From Geomonas edaphica (GTDB lineage: Bacteria > Desulfobacterota > Desulfuromonadia > Geobacterales > Geobacteraceae), in contig NZ_SSYB01000001.1 in the NCBI RefSeq assembly GCF_004917075.1, positions 1,099,478 through 1,163,477 on the forward strand: a stretch of DNA of 64,000 bases, in the 5' to 3' direction. Positions 1 through 9,620 of the stretch are shown one piece after another. Within the stretch, counting starts at the first letter, position 1. Every line of letters begins with the position of its first letter. The notes below the pieces were generated by a model. It was not told where the DNA came from, did no database searches, and saw only the letters and a program-made list of their open reading frames with translations. The translations under genes and the position numbers were made by a program.

Positions 1-524
1 AGTTGGTCCCCGGTCTTCGCGTAGCAGACGATGCGCCTTGCGATGAGCCCGGCCACCTGCACCACCACCAGCTTGAGCCCGGAGGCGGTCTCAAGGACGA
101 GCCCCTGCTGTTCGTTCTCGAAGCTCGCGCGCTCGTCGCGCACGTCGTAGAACTTACCCTTGTTGTAGAAGCCGTCCACCACCTTCGCGGTCAAGGGCGC
201 GCGGTTCACGTGGACGTTGAAGACGGACATGAAGATGCTGATCTTCTCCATCTCAGTCGAGGTGTGCGGCTCGATCACCTTGCCGAGGAAGATCACCTCG
301 CCGTCGGCCGGGGCGATCACCTTGTTCTCACCGGCAGGGGTGTTACGTTCGGGGTTTCTGAAGAAGAAGACGGAGAACAGGGTGAGCAGCGCGAAGAGGG
401 CTGCCGGGAAGAAGAAGCCGCAGTGCAGGAACTGCCCCATGACCGCGAAGACCGCGGCCACAGCGGCGAAGCCTGCTATGAACGGGTACCCCTCGACGGC
501 GATCGGGGTATTGGTATTGCGCAT
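1..524 (-). CDS. psd: Phosphatidylserine decarboxylase proenzyme (C-terminus cut by window edge)
   Basis: Psd converts phosphatidylserine to phosphatidylethanolamine at the inner membrane. The visible 174 residues start at an ATG complementary to 522-524. They give a hydrophobic N-terminal segment (about residues 10-55), then FFFRNPER and the conserved VIAPADGEV and MSVFNVHVNRAP motifs of the short bacterial Psd type. The pyruvoyl-forming serine motif lies beyond the edge and cannot be checked. The gene follows ilvN on the same strand, separated by a terminator, so it is probably transcribed separately. Identification rests on the family motifs. Confidence 0.9.
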   Translation of the reverse strand, partial: MRNTNTPIAVEGYPFIAGFAAVAAVFAVMGQFLHCGFFFPAALFALLTLFSVFFFRNPERNTPAGENKVIAPADGEVIFLGKVIEPHTSTEMEKISIFMSVFNVHVNRAPLTAKVVDGFYNKGKFYDVRDERASFENEQQGLVLETASGLKLVVVQVAGLIARRIVCYAKTGDQ

Positions 525-555
525 CTAGTACCTCTGGTTGAGTTATTGTCGCGGA

Positions 556-618
556 CAACAAAAAGGCCGTTTCCGGGCGTCCGCGCAGCAAAGCGGGAGT
601 ATAGCCCGAAAACGGCCC
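556..618 (-). terminator. Intrinsic terminator after ilvN
   Basis: On the minus strand the arms at 604-617 and 565-578 (GGCCGTTTTCGGGC against GCCCGGAAACGGCC) form a long stem followed by a run of T at 560-564. It ends the ilvBN transcript before psd. Confidence 0.85.
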
Positions 619-640
619 ATCATGCAATGAAAAGAAGCTA

Positions 641-1132
641 TTACCCCTTCCACCCCTTGGCGCCGCGGCCGATCACCACGGGGCCGGTGCTGACCAGTTC
701 CTTGAGCCCCAAGGGGCGCAGGAGCTCGATCATGGCGCCCACCTTGGCGGGGGTACCGGTTGCCTCGAGCGTGTAGGACTTGGGCGTCACGTCGATGACC
801 TTGGCGCGGAAGATGTCCGCGATCCTTAAGACCTCGGCACGGCTTTGGTCCTCGGCGGCGACCTTCACGAGCACCATCTCGCGCTCGATGGCGTTCTCCG
901 CCTCGAAGTCGATGACCTTGATCACGTCGATCAGCTTGTTGAGCTGCTTGGTGATCTGCTCGATGATCTGTTCGTCACCGCGGGTGACCAGGGTGATGCG
1001 GGAAAGCGCCTCGTCGTTCGTGGGCGCCACGGTAAGGGAATCTATGTTGAAGCCGCGGCCGGAAAAGAGACCGACCACGCGGGAGAGAACACCGAATTCG
1101 TTCTCCACGAGCACAGCTATCGTATGTTTCAT
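641..1132 (-). CDS. ilvN: Acetolactate synthase small (regulatory) subunit
   Basis: Regulatory subunit of acetohydroxyacid synthase. It binds the IlvB catalytic subunit and confers valine feedback control in branched-chain amino acid synthesis. The 163-residue protein begins MKHTIAVLVENEFGVLSRV, an ACT domain (about residues 3-75), followed by the C-terminal domain typical of the long IlvN/IlvH form. I chose the ATG at 1132 because GGAGG sits seven bases upstream; an upstream in-frame start at 1165 lacks the family N-terminus. It lies 22 bases after ilvB in the same operon. Confidence 0.96.
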   Translation of the reverse strand: MKHTIAVLVENEFGVLSRVVGLFSGRGFNIDSLTVAPTNDEALSRITLVTRGDEQIIEQITKQLNKLIDVIKVIDFEAENAIEREMVLVKVAAEDQSRAEVLRIADIFRAKVIDVTPKSYTLEATGTPAKVGAMIELLRPLGLKELVSTGPVVIGRGAKGWKG

Positions 1133-1154
1133 CGTATCCTCCATGGGCAGGCAG

Positions 1155-2855
1155 TTAGCTAGCAAGAACCATCTCGGTCAGCGAAGCGCCGGCCGGGACC
1201 ATCGGGAGCACCTTCTCCTCGCGTGCGACCTTGAACTCCATCAGAACGGGTCCCTTGATGGAGAACCCTTTCTTGATCACGTCGTCCACCTCGTCCACCT
1301 TGGTCGCCTGCAGACCGGTGGCGCCGAAGGCCTCGGCGAGCTTGATGAAGTCGATGGGAAGTTCCATGCAGGTCGAGGAGTAGCGCTTGTCGAAGAAGAG
1401 CTCCTGCCACTGGCGTACCATGCCCAGGAAGTTGTTGTTCAGGATGACGATCTTTACGTTGAGACGGTTCTGCACGATGGTGGCGAGTTCCTGCATGTTC
1501 ATCTGGAAGCCGCCGTCGCCGCAGATCACCATGACCTGACGCTCGGGGAAGCCGGCCTGCGCCCCCATGGCCGCCGGGAGGCCGAAGCCCATGGTGCCGA
1601 GGCCGCCGGAGGAAAGGAGCGTCCTCGGTGCGGTAAAGCCGAAAAACTGCGCCGTCCACATCTGGTGCTGCCCGACGTCGGTGGCCACGATGGCGTCCGG
1701 GTCGGAGAGCGCCCGCAGCCTCTGGATCACGTACTGCGGCTTGATGGTGGAGGTGGTCTGCTTGTAGGACATCGGGTGCTTTTCTTTCCACTCGTCGATT
1801 TCGGCGCTCCAGGTAGCGACCGCCTGGCGACACCCTTCGGCGTCCGGACCGATTTCGTCTGCGATCTTCAGCATCTTCGTAAGCACGTCGCGCACGTCGC
1901 CTACGATGGGGAGATCGACGCGCACGTTCTTCTTGATCGAGGTGGGATCGACGTCGACATGGACGATCTTCGCGTGCGGCGCGAAAGAGGCGATCTTGCC
2001 GGTGACGCGGTCATCGAAGCGGGCCCCGATCGCAATCAGCATGTCGCAGTTGGAAACCGCCATGTTCGCGTAATAGGTGCCGTGCATGCCGAGAAGCCCC
2101 AGCGACAGCGGATCGTTCTCGGGGAAGGAGCCAAGGCCCATGAGGGTGGTGGTGACCGGAATGGCGAGGCGCTTCGCGAGTGCCACGAGTTCGGCGGAGG
2201 CGTTACCAAGGATGACCCCCCCCCCGACGTAGAGCACCGGTTTCTTCGCCTGCATGATCATGGCGACCGCCTTCTCGATCTGTTTCGGGTGCCCCTCGAC
2301 GGTGGGCTTGTAGCCGCGGATCTCGACGGTTTCGGGATACTTGAACTCGGTCTGAGCGACCTGGACGTCCTTCGGGAGGTCGACCACGACCGGGCCGGGG
2401 CGGCCGGTGCGGGCGATGTAGAACGCCTTCTTCATGATGGTCGCGAGGTCCTTCACGTCCTTCACGAGGAAGTTGTGCTTCGTGCATGGGCGGGTGATGC
2501 CGATGATGTCCGCCTCTTGGAAGGCGTCGTTGCCGATGAGGGCGGTCGGCACCTGTCCGGTGATGATCACCATCGGGATGGAGTCCATGTAGGCTGTGGC
2601 GATACCGGTGATGGTGTTGGTGGCACCAGGTCCCGAGGTAGCGATGGCGACACCGACCTTACCGGTTGCACGAGCGTAACCGTCGGCCGCGTGAACCCCT
2701 GCCTGCTCGTGCCTGGGCAGTATGTGCCTGATCTCCTTGAACGAGAAGAGCTCGTCGTAGAGGTTGATGACCGTCCCGCCGGGATAGCCGAAGATCGTGT
2801 CGACCCCCTCCCGCTTGAGACACTCCAATAGAATACGTGCACCGTTCATCTTCAT
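1155..2855 (-). CDS. ilvB: Acetolactate synthase large (catalytic) subunit
   Basis: Thiamine-diphosphate enzyme that condenses pyruvate with pyruvate or 2-ketobutyrate, the first common step to Val, Leu and Ile. The 566-residue protein shows GYPGGTVINLYDEL, the catalytic Glu in RHEQAGVHAADGYAR, a central FAD-type domain, and the ThDP/Mg motif GDGGFQMNMQEL...NNNFLGMV near the C-terminus. The start at 2855 (MKMNGARIL) has GGGGGA upstream and matches the family; an in-frame start at 2930 would add an unusual 25-residue extension. It precedes ilvN and follows ilvD after a 159-bp gap with no recognisable regulator. Confidence 0.97.
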   Translation of the reverse strand: MKMNGARILLECLKREGVDTIFGYPGGTVINLYDELFSFKEIRHILPRHEQAGVHAADGYARATGKVGVAIATSGPGATNTITGIATAYMDSIPMVIITGQVPTALIGNDAFQEADIIGITRPCTKHNFLVKDVKDLATIMKKAFYIARTGRPGPVVVDLPKDVQVAQTEFKYPETVEIRGYKPTVEGHPKQIEKAVAMIMQAKKPVLYVGGGVILGNASAELVALAKRLAIPVTTTLMGLGSFPENDPLSLGLLGMHGTYYANMAVSNCDMLIAIGARFDDRVTGKIASFAPHAKIVHVDVDPTSIKKNVRVDLPIVGDVRDVLTKMLKIADEIGPDAEGCRQAVATWSAEIDEWKEKHPMSYKQTTSTIKPQYVIQRLRALSDPDAIVATDVGQHQMWTAQFFGFTAPRTLLSSGGLGTMGFGLPAAMGAQAGFPERQVMVICGDGGFQMNMQELATIVQNRLNVKIVILNNNFLGMVRQWQELFFDKRYSSTCMELPIDFIKLAEAFGATGLQATKVDEVDDVIKKGFSIKGPVLMEFKVAREEKVLPMVPAGASLTEMVLAS

Positions 2856-3014
2856 GCGATGTCCCCCTTGCCGCGGCAGTTCGCCTGCCTGCGTATTGAT
2901 CGATCCCACGCCTGGTAAGCACGGAATCACTAGTAATGAGTTTCCCCTGGGGCCGATCCGTCCCGGTAAGGAAGGGACCTGCCCCTGCCCCTCACGGTAG
3001 AGGGGGTCGAGGTT

Positions 3015-4676
3015 TTATTCAGCGGTGGTGATGGCACCGGTATGGGCCGAGGTAACCACCTTCGCATAGCGGGCGAGCCAACCCTTCTTGATCTTCGGCT
3101 CCGGGGCGACCCAGCGGGCGCGCCTTGCCGCCAGTTCCTCGTCGCTCACGAGGAGCTTCAGGGAACGGGACGGGATATCGAGTTCAATCTTGTCGCCGTC
3201 TTCAACAAGGGCGATGGGGCCGCCCACCGCGGCTTCCGGCGAGATGTGGCCCACGCAGGGACCGCGGGTGCCGCCCGAGAAGCGGCCGTCGGTGATGAGC
3301 GCCACGGAGTCGCCAAGGCCAAGGCCCATGATGGCGGCGGTCGGCGCGAGCATCTCGCGCATCCCCGGTCCCCCCTTGGGTCCCTCGTAGCGGATCACCA
3401 CCATGTCGCCGCTCTTGATCCTCCCTTCCATGATGGCTGCCATGGCGAGGTCCTCGGAGTCGAAGCAGCGTGCGGTACCGGTGAACTGCATCATCTTCTC
3501 GCCAACGCCGGACTGCTTGACCACGGCACCCTCTGGGGCGATGTTGCCGAAGAGGACCGCAATGCCCCCTTCCTTCTTGACCGGCGCATCGATCGGGCGG
3601 ATCACGCTGTCGTCCACCGCTTTGAGGCTCGCCGCGATCTCCTTGGTGGAGAGGCCCATGAGGGTCGGGCAATCGTGGATCTTGTCCCCAAGCTGCTTCA
3701 TGACACCGGCGACACCGCCCGCCGCGTCGAGGTCTTCCATGAAGTGCTCGCCGGCCGGGTTCATCGACGCGATCTGCGGGGTCTCTTTGGAGAGGATATC
3801 GAAGGTGTTGAGCGGCAGATCCACGCCTGCCTCGTGGGCGATGGCAAGGAGGTGCAGCACGGTGTTCGAGGAGCCGCCAAGCGCCAGATCGACGCGGATC
3901 GCGTTCTCGAACGCCTCGCGGGTCAGGATGGAGCGCGGGGTAACGTTCTCGCGCACGAGGTCGACGATGCGCTCGCCCGAGGCAAAAGCGATGCGGCGCT
4001 TGAGCGCCGAGACGGCGAGTGCGGTGCCGCAGCGCGGCAGGCTCATCCCCATGGTCTCGGTCAGGATCGCCATGGTGTTCGCGGTGAAGAGCCCCTGGCA
4101 GGAACCCATACCGGGGCAGGCGTTCTCCTCGCAGCGGGCGAGTTCCTGGTCGTCGATGACGCCGGCCTTGTAGCGGGCCATCGCCTCGAAGGTGTCGGTG
4201 ACGAAGGAGTACTTCCTGCCGGCGTCGCCGCGGCCGCTCATCATGGGGCCTGCGGTGACCACGATGCAGGGGATGTCGAGACGAGCCGCCGCCATGAGCA
4301 TGCCCGGGGTGATCTTGTCGCAGTTGGTCAAAAGGACGAGGCCGTCCAGGCGGTGCGCCTCGGCGACCGACTCGACCATGTCAGCAATCAGCTCCCGGGT
4401 CGGCAGCGAGTAGTGCATCCCCTTGTGCCCCATGGAGATGCCGTCGCAGACGCCGGGAATCCCGAAGAAGAAGGAGTAGCCGCCGCCGGTGTGCACCCCC
4501 TTCTCGATGAAGCGCTCGAGGTCGCGCATCCCGACGTGGCCGGGGATGAGATCGGTGAAGCTGGTGGCGATGCCGATGAAGGGTTTCCCCATCTCGCTCT
4601 GCGGGAGGCCGGTTCCTTTCAAAAGGGCGCGGTGCGGGGTGCGCTCCAGCCCTTGGGTGATCATGTCGCTACGCAT
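3015..4676 (-). CDS. ilvD: Dihydroxy-acid dehydratase
   Basis: Fe-S enzyme that dehydrates 2,3-dihydroxy-isovalerate and -3-methylvalerate, the third step of Val/Ile synthesis. The 553-residue length is normal. Cluster-region cysteines are seen in [12 protein letters not shown] and [14 protein letters not shown], and the C-terminal [14 protein letters not shown] motif is intact. The ATG at 4676 has GGGAG upstream; a farther start at 4703 has no support. It heads the ilvD-ilvB-ilvN group and is preceded by a strong promoter. ilvC is absent from this cluster and is found at 14.0 kb. Confidence 0.97.
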   Translation of the reverse strand: MRSDMITQGLERTPHRALLKGTGLPQSEMGKPFIGIATSFTDLIPGHVGMRDLERFIEKGVHTGGGYSFFFGIPGVCDGISMGHKGMHYSLPTRELIADMVESVAEAHRLDGLVLLTNCDKITPGMLMAAARLDIPCIVVTAGPMMSGRGDAGRKYSFVTDTFEAMARYKAGVIDDQELARCEENACPGMGSCQGLFTANTMAILTETMGMSLPRCGTALAVSALKRRIAFASGERIVDLVRENVTPRSILTREAFENAIRVDLALGGSSNTVLHLLAIAHEAGVDLPLNTFDILSKETPQIASMNPAGEHFMEDLDAAGGVAGVMKQLGDKIHDCPTLMGLSTKEIAASLKAVDDSVIRPIDAPVKKEGGIAVLFGNIAPEGAVVKQSGVGEKMMQFTGTARCFDSEDLAMAAIMEGRIKSGDMVVIRYEGPKGGPGMREMLAPTAAIMGLGLGDSVALITDGRFSGGTRGPCVGHISPEAAVGGPIALVEDGDKIELDIPSRSLKLLVSDEELAARRARWVAPEPKIKKGWLARYAKVVTSAHTGAITTAE

Positions 4677-4789
4677 GCAGTTCTCCCGTGACGCCGGCGG
4701 CACCCTTGTTCAAGGAGGCCAAACCGGCAGTTGATATTGCCAAAAACTGTGTAGTTGAGAACAGTTACCGAGAATTGGTAGGAAGGGTC

Positions 4790-4818
4790 ACCATAATACA
4801 TTAAAACGAGGCTGTCAA
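4790..4818 (-). promoter_or_regulatory. Sigma-70-type promoter of ilvD
   Basis: On the minus strand, TTGACA (4818-4813), a 17-base spacer and TATGGT (4795-4790) form a near-consensus promoter, leaving a leader of about 110 bases. The leader has only a weak hairpin (AACTGT...ACAGTT before T's) and no obvious leader peptide rich in Val, Leu or Ile codons. Confidence 0.8.
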
Positions 4819-4833
4819 CAGACTAAAACGGTG

Positions 4834-5526
4834 TTAAAGGGACTCGCGCTTTCGCTTCGCGATCTCCGCCTCGGAGGCGCGCAGGTAGATGGGGTTCAGC
4901 TGGGCAAGCGGGGTGAACTTACCGGCTCGGGCCGCTTCGCGTGCCAGCACAGCTCCGGCGCTCGCGCGCGGCAGGTTCGCGTGCCAGGGAGGGAAGATGG
5001 CGAGCTCGCCGACCGTAGCCGAGATCAGGTCGCGGTATCGCACCGCGCCGTCCCCAATGAAGACGGTCGGCTGCGTGATGCGGGAAAGAAAGTCCTGCGG
5101 GGGAAGGACCGCATCGGCAAAGACGGCTTCGGGGAACGAACCTAAGCGGTAAAGGGCGGCGTAGACCTCGGCCTTCCTCGCATCGAACATGGGCGCCACC
5201 TGGGCCGAGCAGTAAGGGAGGTTCATGGCGAGCATGGCGAGGGAGGAGAAGCCGACCGCGGGCTTGCCGGTCGCGATGGCAAGCCCCTTGACCGTTGCGA
5301 TCCCGACACGCACCCCGGTGAAGGAGCCGGGGCCCAGCGAGACGGCGAAGGCATCCACCCCTTCCGGGGCAAGGCGCGCCGCCTTCAAAAGCTCGGAAAC
5401 CGAGTCCATGAGGCGGCCCGAGTTGCAGCGGTCTTCGCCTAAGATGCACTCACCGAGTAGGGTCGCATCGTCGGAGAGCGCAACCGAGGAGCAGTTGCTG
5501 GAGGTGTCGATGGTGAGTATCTTCAT
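4834..5526 (-). CDS. tsaB: tRNA threonylcarbamoyladenosine biosynthesis protein TsaB
   Basis: Non-catalytic partner of TsaD/TsaE in forming t6A37 of ANN-decoding tRNAs. The 230-residue protein begins MKILTIDTSSNCSSVAL and carries SLGPGSFTGVRVG, the hallmark of the ASKHA-fold TsaB/YeaZ family, followed by the ARKAEVY segment. It starts three bases after the rseP stop codon and is therefore the likely last gene of the operon running from rpsB. Length and motifs are normal. Confidence 0.94.
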   Translation of the reverse strand: MKILTIDTSSNCSSVALSDDATLLGECILGEDRCNSGRLMDSVSELLKAARLAPEGVDAFAVSLGPGSFTGVRVGIATVKGLAIATGKPAVGFSSLAMLAMNLPYCSAQVAPMFDARKAEVYAALYRLGSFPEAVFADAVLPPQDFLSRITQPTVFIGDGAVRYRDLISATVGELAIFPPWHANLPRASAGAVLAREAARAGKFTPLAQLNPIYLRASEAEIAKRKRESL

Positions 5527-5529
5527 CGA

Positions 5530-6594
5530 TCAGGCCTTGCTGGCGAACATGCGCGCGATGTCGTTGTAGAAGGCGAGCATCATGAGGCTTATGAGAAGGA
5601 CGAGTCCTACCTGCTGCGCGATCTCGCGGGTTCGCTTGCTGACCGGCCTGCCGAGTACCAGTTCGATCACGAAGAAGGCCAGGTGCCCGCCGTCCAGGAT
5701 CGGCACCGGCAGAAGGTTAAGCACACCGAGGTTCACGGAGAGAAGTGCTACGAAGGCGAGGAAGCTCACCCCCCCGGCGGCGGCCTGTTCGCCCGCCATC
5801 TTCACGATCATGATCGGTCCGCCGATGTTGTCCAGCGGGATGGCTCGCTCCACGAGGCGCACCAGCGAAAGCACGGTGAGCTCGATCACGTTCCAGCACT
5901 GGGCGCTCCCCTTCACGATGGCTTCCCCCGGAGGGAAGTGATCGATTACGGTTTCCCCGGCGGCGACGACGCCGATGATCGGCTGGGTGACGGTCTCGCC
6001 CAGAACGTTCTTCGCAACGCGCTTCTCCGGGACCATGTTGAAGTTTAGGCGTGACTGGCCGCGCTCGACCTCGACCTGCACCGGCGCCCCTTTCCCCTCG
6101 GCGATCACCTTGGCGAACTCGTCCCAGCGCATCACCGGTCTGCCGTTCACGGTCCGGATCGCGTCGCCGGTTTTGATCCCCGCCCGCGCAGCGGGCTTGT
6201 CCGGCATCACCTCACCGACCTTGGTGGTCAGCGACGGCACACCGACCATGAAAAGGACGATGAAGATCAGGTAGGCGAAAAGGAGGTTGAAGACGGGGCC
6301 GGCGGCGACGATGACGATGCGCTGCAGCACCGGCTTGTCGGCGAAGGAGCGTTTTGTGTCCTCCTCGGAGAGTTCAGCCTCCTCCCCCTCCCCCACCATC
6401 TTCACGTACCCGCCCAGCGGAAACGCCGAGACGAGGTATTCGGTCTCCCCCACCTGCTTGCCGAAGATCTTCGGGCCGAACCCGAGGGAAAACTTCTCGA
6501 CACCGACCTTGAAGGCCTTGGCGAAGAGGAAATGACCAAGCTCGTGAATGAAGATCAGCGCCCCGAGGGCTATGATTGCGAAAAGTATGCTCAT
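5530..6594 (-). CDS. rseP: RIP metalloprotease RseP (site-2 protease family)
   Basis: Intramembrane zinc protease that cleaves anti-sigma factors or signal-peptide remnants. The 354-residue protein has the active-site HELGH in the first transmembrane helix (about residue 18), one PDZ domain in the middle (GEVMPDKPAARAGIKTGDAI), and the second zinc motif LDGGHL near residue 290, flanked by C-terminal membrane helices. I chose the ATG at 6594 rather than 6633 because the family begins at the first helix. It sits between dxr and tsaB, the usual gammaproteobacterial and Geobacter order. Confidence 0.95.
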   Translation of the reverse strand: MSILFAIIALGALIFIHELGHFLFAKAFKVGVEKFSLGFGPKIFGKQVGETEYLVSAFPLGGYVKMVGEGEEAELSEEDTKRSFADKPVLQRIVIVAAGPVFNLLFAYLIFIVLFMVGVPSLTTKVGEVMPDKPAARAGIKTGDAIRTVNGRPVMRWDEFAKVIAEGKGAPVQVEVERGQSRLNFNMVPEKRVAKNVLGETVTQPIIGVVAAGETVIDHFPPGEAIVKGSAQCWNVIELTVLSLVRLVERAIPLDNIGGPIMIVKMAGEQAAAGGVSFLAFVALLSVNLGVLNLLPVPILDGGHLAFFVIELVLGRPVSKRTREIAQQVGLVLLISLMMLAFYNDIARMFASKA

Positions 6595-6677
6595 CGTCGT
6601 CCCTTTTTTCGGCGGGCGGCACCCTGCCGTCACCGCCCCTTTGGCACGTCATGCGTGCGGATCGGCGGTGGTTTGAG

Positions 6678-7835
6678 TTATTCCGACACCCCAAGGACTT
6701 CCCTGGCGGTTCTTCTTCCCCAGCGATCTGCCTCCAGCACCTCTTCGATGGAGTGCAGGGCGTGGGGGGTGTGCAGGTCCATGACCTTCTCGATCGCCTC
6801 GGCGATGGCCATGAAACCGATCTTTCCTGCAAGGAAGGACTCCACGGCGATCTCGTTGGCGGCGTTCATCACGGCGGGCATGCTCTCACCCGCGTTGGAG
6901 GCCTCGTAGGCGAGTCTTAACGCCGGGAACCGGTCCGTGTCCGGTTTGAGAAAGGTCAGCCCGGAGAGGGCGGTCAGATCGAGCGCTTTCACCCCGGAAG
7001 CGACCCGGCAGGGGTAGGTAAGCGCGTAAGCGATCGGCCCCTTCATGTCCGGCACCCCCAATTGAGCCATCACGCTGCCGTCGATGTATTCCACCATGGA
7101 GTGCACGATGCTCTGCGGGTGCACGTTGACGGCGATGCGCTCCACCGGGATGTCGAAGAGCCAGCGGGCCTCGATCACCTCGAGTCCCTTGTTCATCATC
7201 GTGGCGGAGTCGACGGTGATCTTCTTCCCCATGCTCCAGTTCGGGTGGTTCAGCGCGTCGGTTACGGTAGCGTTTCTAAGCTGCTCCAGCCCCCAGTTGA
7301 GAAACGGCCCGCCCGAGGCGGTGAGGATGACGCGGGCGATGTCCTCGCAGCGGTGTCCCGCCATGGACTGGAAGACGGCGCAGTGTTCGCTGTCCACCGG
7401 GTAGAGGCGCACCCCTTTGTCACGCACCATCTTCATGATCAGGTGACCCGCGGTGACCAGGGTCTCCTTGTTGGCGAGGGCAACGTCCTTGCCCGCCATG
7501 ATGGCGGCGGCGGTCGGAATGAGGCCGGCCGCACCGACGATGGCCGCAACGACCATGTTGCTCTCGGCGGCGGTGGCCGCCGCGATGAGCCCTTCGACTC
7601 CGTACATGATCTGGGGTTTCTTCCCGCTCAAGGATCTGCTGAGCGTTTTCGCCTTTTCGGCGGTGAGCACCGAGACCAAGTCCGGCTTGAAGGTCTCGAT
7701 CTGCTGCTGAAGAAGTTCAAGGTTGGAGCCCGCGGTGAGTGCCACCACGCGGAACTTGTCGGGGTGGGCCGCCACCACTTCGAGGGTGCTGACCCCGATC
7801 GACCCTGTCGAGCCCAAAATCGTAAGATTTTTCAT
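6678..7835 (-). CDS. dxr: 1-deoxy-D-xylulose 5-phosphate reductoisomerase
   Basis: Second step of the MEP isoprenoid pathway, NADPH- and divalent-metal-dependent. The 385-residue protein begins [14 protein letters not shown] (NADPH loop), with ALANKETLV, the ASGGPF metal/substrate segment, and the [13 protein letters not shown] motif. The start at 7835 matches the family N-terminus exactly; the in-frame ATG at 7886 would add 17 unconserved residues. With uppS nearby and ispE at 48.5 kb, the window holds several isoprenoid/undecaprenyl genes. Confidence 0.96.
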   Translation of the reverse strand: MKNLTILGSTGSIGVSTLEVVAAHPDKFRVVALTAGSNLELLQQQIETFKPDLVSVLTAEKAKTLSRSLSGKKPQIMYGVEGLIAAATAAESNMVVAAIVGAAGLIPTAAAIMAGKDVALANKETLVTAGHLIMKMVRDKGVRLYPVDSEHCAVFQSMAGHRCEDIARVILTASGGPFLNWGLEQLRNATVTDALNHPNWSMGKKITVDSATMMNKGLEVIEARWLFDIPVERIAVNVHPQSIVHSMVEYIDGSVMAQLGVPDMKGPIAYALTYPCRVASGVKALDLTALSGLTFLKPDTDRFPALRLAYEASNAGESMPAVMNAANEIAVESFLAGKIGFMAIAEAIEKVMDLHTPHALHSIEEVLEADRWGRRTAREVLGVSE

Positions 7836-7931
7836 TTTCCCTCGCAGACGTCTCAAGTCAACCGACGCCGATGCCGGATTACGCACGCCCGCGTGAAAAA
7901 TCGGGCGAGCGGCCGGGCCTTCTGACGCCGT

Positions 7932-8720
7932 TTAGAACAGGAAGTAGGCGTAGTAGTACGCCGCAGGTGCCGCAAACAAGATGGAATCGATCCGGTCGAG
8001 AACGCCGCCGTGACCGGGGATGATGGAGCCGGAATCCTTCACGCCGCAGCTCCTTTTGACGAGCGATTCAAACAGGTCGCCCAGTTGCCCGAGCACGCCC
8101 AAAACGAGCGCGGCCCCGAAGCAGTGGACGATGGAAAGCTCAGGGAAAAAGGTGAACTTTGCGATGACCGCACCACTCACGCTGCCTGCCAGCCCCCCCA
8201 GGGCCCCCTCGACGCTCTTTTTCGGACTCACCGCCGGGTAGAGCGGGGTTTTACCGATACTGGAGCCGACGTAGTAGGCAAAGCTATCCCCGGCCATGAC
8301 GATCACCATGATGAGGAACAGCCAGGAGGTCCCGTGCGGCAGCGCACGCACGAGCACGAGGTGCGCCAGAAGAAGCGGCACGTAAAGAAAGCCGGTGAGG
8401 ATCAGCGCCACGTCGGGAGCCGCCTGTCTGATCTCCTTCAGCCGGAAAAGCGCCACGAGCGAGAAGGCGAGCACCAGCGCGGTGAGGGTCAGAAGCGGGA
8501 CAACGGGGCTGCCGGAGAAGATGACGAAGACGGAAGCGGCACCGGCCAAAGCGGCGCCCCGGCCTTCGGCGCGGCGATGCGGCAGCGCCATGCGGTAGAA
8601 CTCGTCGAGCCCCAAAAGGGAGAGCAGGAATACCAGCAGCGAGAACTGGAACACCGTCGCCTTGAGGATGAAGAGGATCACGAGGGGCAGCAGGACGGCT
8701 GCGGTGATTAGTCGTTTGAT
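7932..8720 (-). CDS. cdsA: Phosphatidate cytidylyltransferase, probable non-AUG (ATC) start
   Basis: Integral-membrane enzyme making CDP-diacylglycerol from CTP and phosphatidic acid. The 262-residue reading has about seven hydrophobic helices and ends with the CdsA signature (SPKKSVEGALGG...KDSGSIIPGHGGVLDRIDS). The start is unusual. The first in-frame canonical codon, GTG at 8681, has no ribosome site and removes the conserved KRLITAAVLLPLV segment. That segment begins with an ATC codon at 8720-8718, six bases after a perfect AAGGAG, and no in-frame ATG, GTG or TTG lies between. I therefore infer an ATC start, or a sequencing error at that base. It lies between uppS and dxr. Confidence 0.85.
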   Translation of the reverse strand: MKRLITAAVLLPLVILFILKATVFQFSLLVFLLSLLGLDEFYRMALPHRRAEGRGAALAGAASVFVIFSGSPVVPLLTLTALVLAFSLVALFRLKEIRQAAPDVALILTGFLYVPLLLAHLVLVRALPHGTSWLFLIMVIVMAGDSFAYYVGSSIGKTPLYPAVSPKKSVEGALGGLAGSVSGAVIAKFTFFPELSIVHCFGAALVLGVLGQLGDLFESLVKRSCGVKDSGSIIPGHGGVLDRIDSILFAAPAAYYYAYFLF

Positions 8721-8765
8721 GGCGGACTCCTTCGGGGCACCTGCCCCTGCAAGGCTTTAGCCTTT

Positions 8766-9512
8766 TTATGCAGGCAGCTGACCCAGCTGCTCGCTGGTCA
8801 TGCCGAACCTGCGCTCGCGGGACTGGAAGTCGCGGAACGCGCGCATGAGTTCTTCTCTGTCGAAATCGGGCCAGTTAACGTCGGTGAAGTAAAGCTCGGC
8901 GTAGGCCAACTGCCAAAGCAGGAAGTTACTGATACGCATCTCCCCGCTGGTTCTGATGAGAAGGTCCGGATCCGGAATCCCGACGGTGAAGAGCGATGCG
9001 CCGAAAGCGCGCTCGTCGATGCTCGCAGGATCGAGTCTGCCGGCGGCGGCCTCGGTTGCGAGCTTCCTGGCGGCGGACACCATCTCCTGGCGGCTGCCAT
9101 AGGAAAGGGCCAGGGTGAGGAGCATCCCCTTGTTGCCGGAGGTCTTGTCGATGGTCGACTGGATTTCCCGATCCACGTCCGGCGGCAGATCGCCGCGGTT
9201 GCCGATCACGTTGAAGCGGATGTCGTTTAGCATCATACGGTCGGTCTCGGCGCGGATGTACTGCTTCAAAAGCGTCATGAGCGCCTTGACCTCGGCCTTC
9301 GGCCTCAGCCAGTTCTCGGCGGAGAAGGCGAAGAGGGTGAGGTAACCGATGCCCAGACGCGAGCACTCCTCGACGATGACCCGCACCGTCTCCACTCCTT
9401 TTTGGTGTCCAACGATCCTGCGCAGCATGCGCTGCTTGGCCCACCGGCCGTTGCCGTCCATGATGACGGCGAGGTGCTGCGGGAGTTTCTTCGGGTCTAA
9501 GCGTTTGTCCAT
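8766..9512 (-). CDS. uppS: Isoprenyl transferase (undecaprenyl diphosphate synthase)
   Basis: Cis-prenyltransferase that builds undecaprenyl diphosphate, the lipid carrier for peptidoglycan and O-antigen. The 248-residue protein carries HLAVIMDGNGRWAKQR with the catalytic Asp, the FSAENWLRP motif and the C-terminal DLLIRTSGEMRISNFLLWQ motif. Two ATGs lie six bases apart (9518 and 9512); the second has AGGA five bases upstream and is preferred. It follows a terminator after frr and precedes cdsA. Confidence 0.95.
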   Translation of the reverse strand: MDKRLDPKKLPQHLAVIMDGNGRWAKQRMLRRIVGHQKGVETVRVIVEECSRLGIGYLTLFAFSAENWLRPKAEVKALMTLLKQYIRAETDRMMLNDIRFNVIGNRGDLPPDVDREIQSTIDKTSGNKGMLLTLALSYGSRQEMVSAARKLATEAAAGRLDPASIDERAFGASLFTVGIPDPDLLIRTSGEMRISNFLLWQLAYAELYFTDVNWPDFDREELMRAFRDFQSRERRFGMTSEQLGQLPA

Positions 9513-9526
9513 GAGCATCCTGAAAA

Positions 9527-9553
9527 CAAAAAAGCCCCTTTGAATAGGGGGTT
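9527..9553 (-). terminator. Intrinsic terminator between frr and uppS
   Basis: On the minus strand a short C/G stem (CCCC...GGGG around an ATTCAAA loop) is followed by CTTTTTTG. It probably ends part of the rpsB-frr transcription, with some readthrough to uppS. Confidence 0.7.
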
Positions 9554-9620
9554 TGCCTGTGAACGCGAAGGCCGGGCGGCAGCGCGAAAGGGAGTTGCCT
9601 CCCCCTCGCGCCTCGGTCCG

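Noticed and set aside
780-2831. Large plus-strand frame opposite ilvB
   Set aside because: Antisense shadow of ilvB/ilvN; His/Asp/Arg-rich composition is typical of reverse-frame artefacts in high-GC DNA.
4677-4790. T-box or peptide-attenuator leader before ilvD
   Set aside because: No T-box sequence (TGGN bulge, specifier loop) and no branched-chain-codon-rich leader frame.
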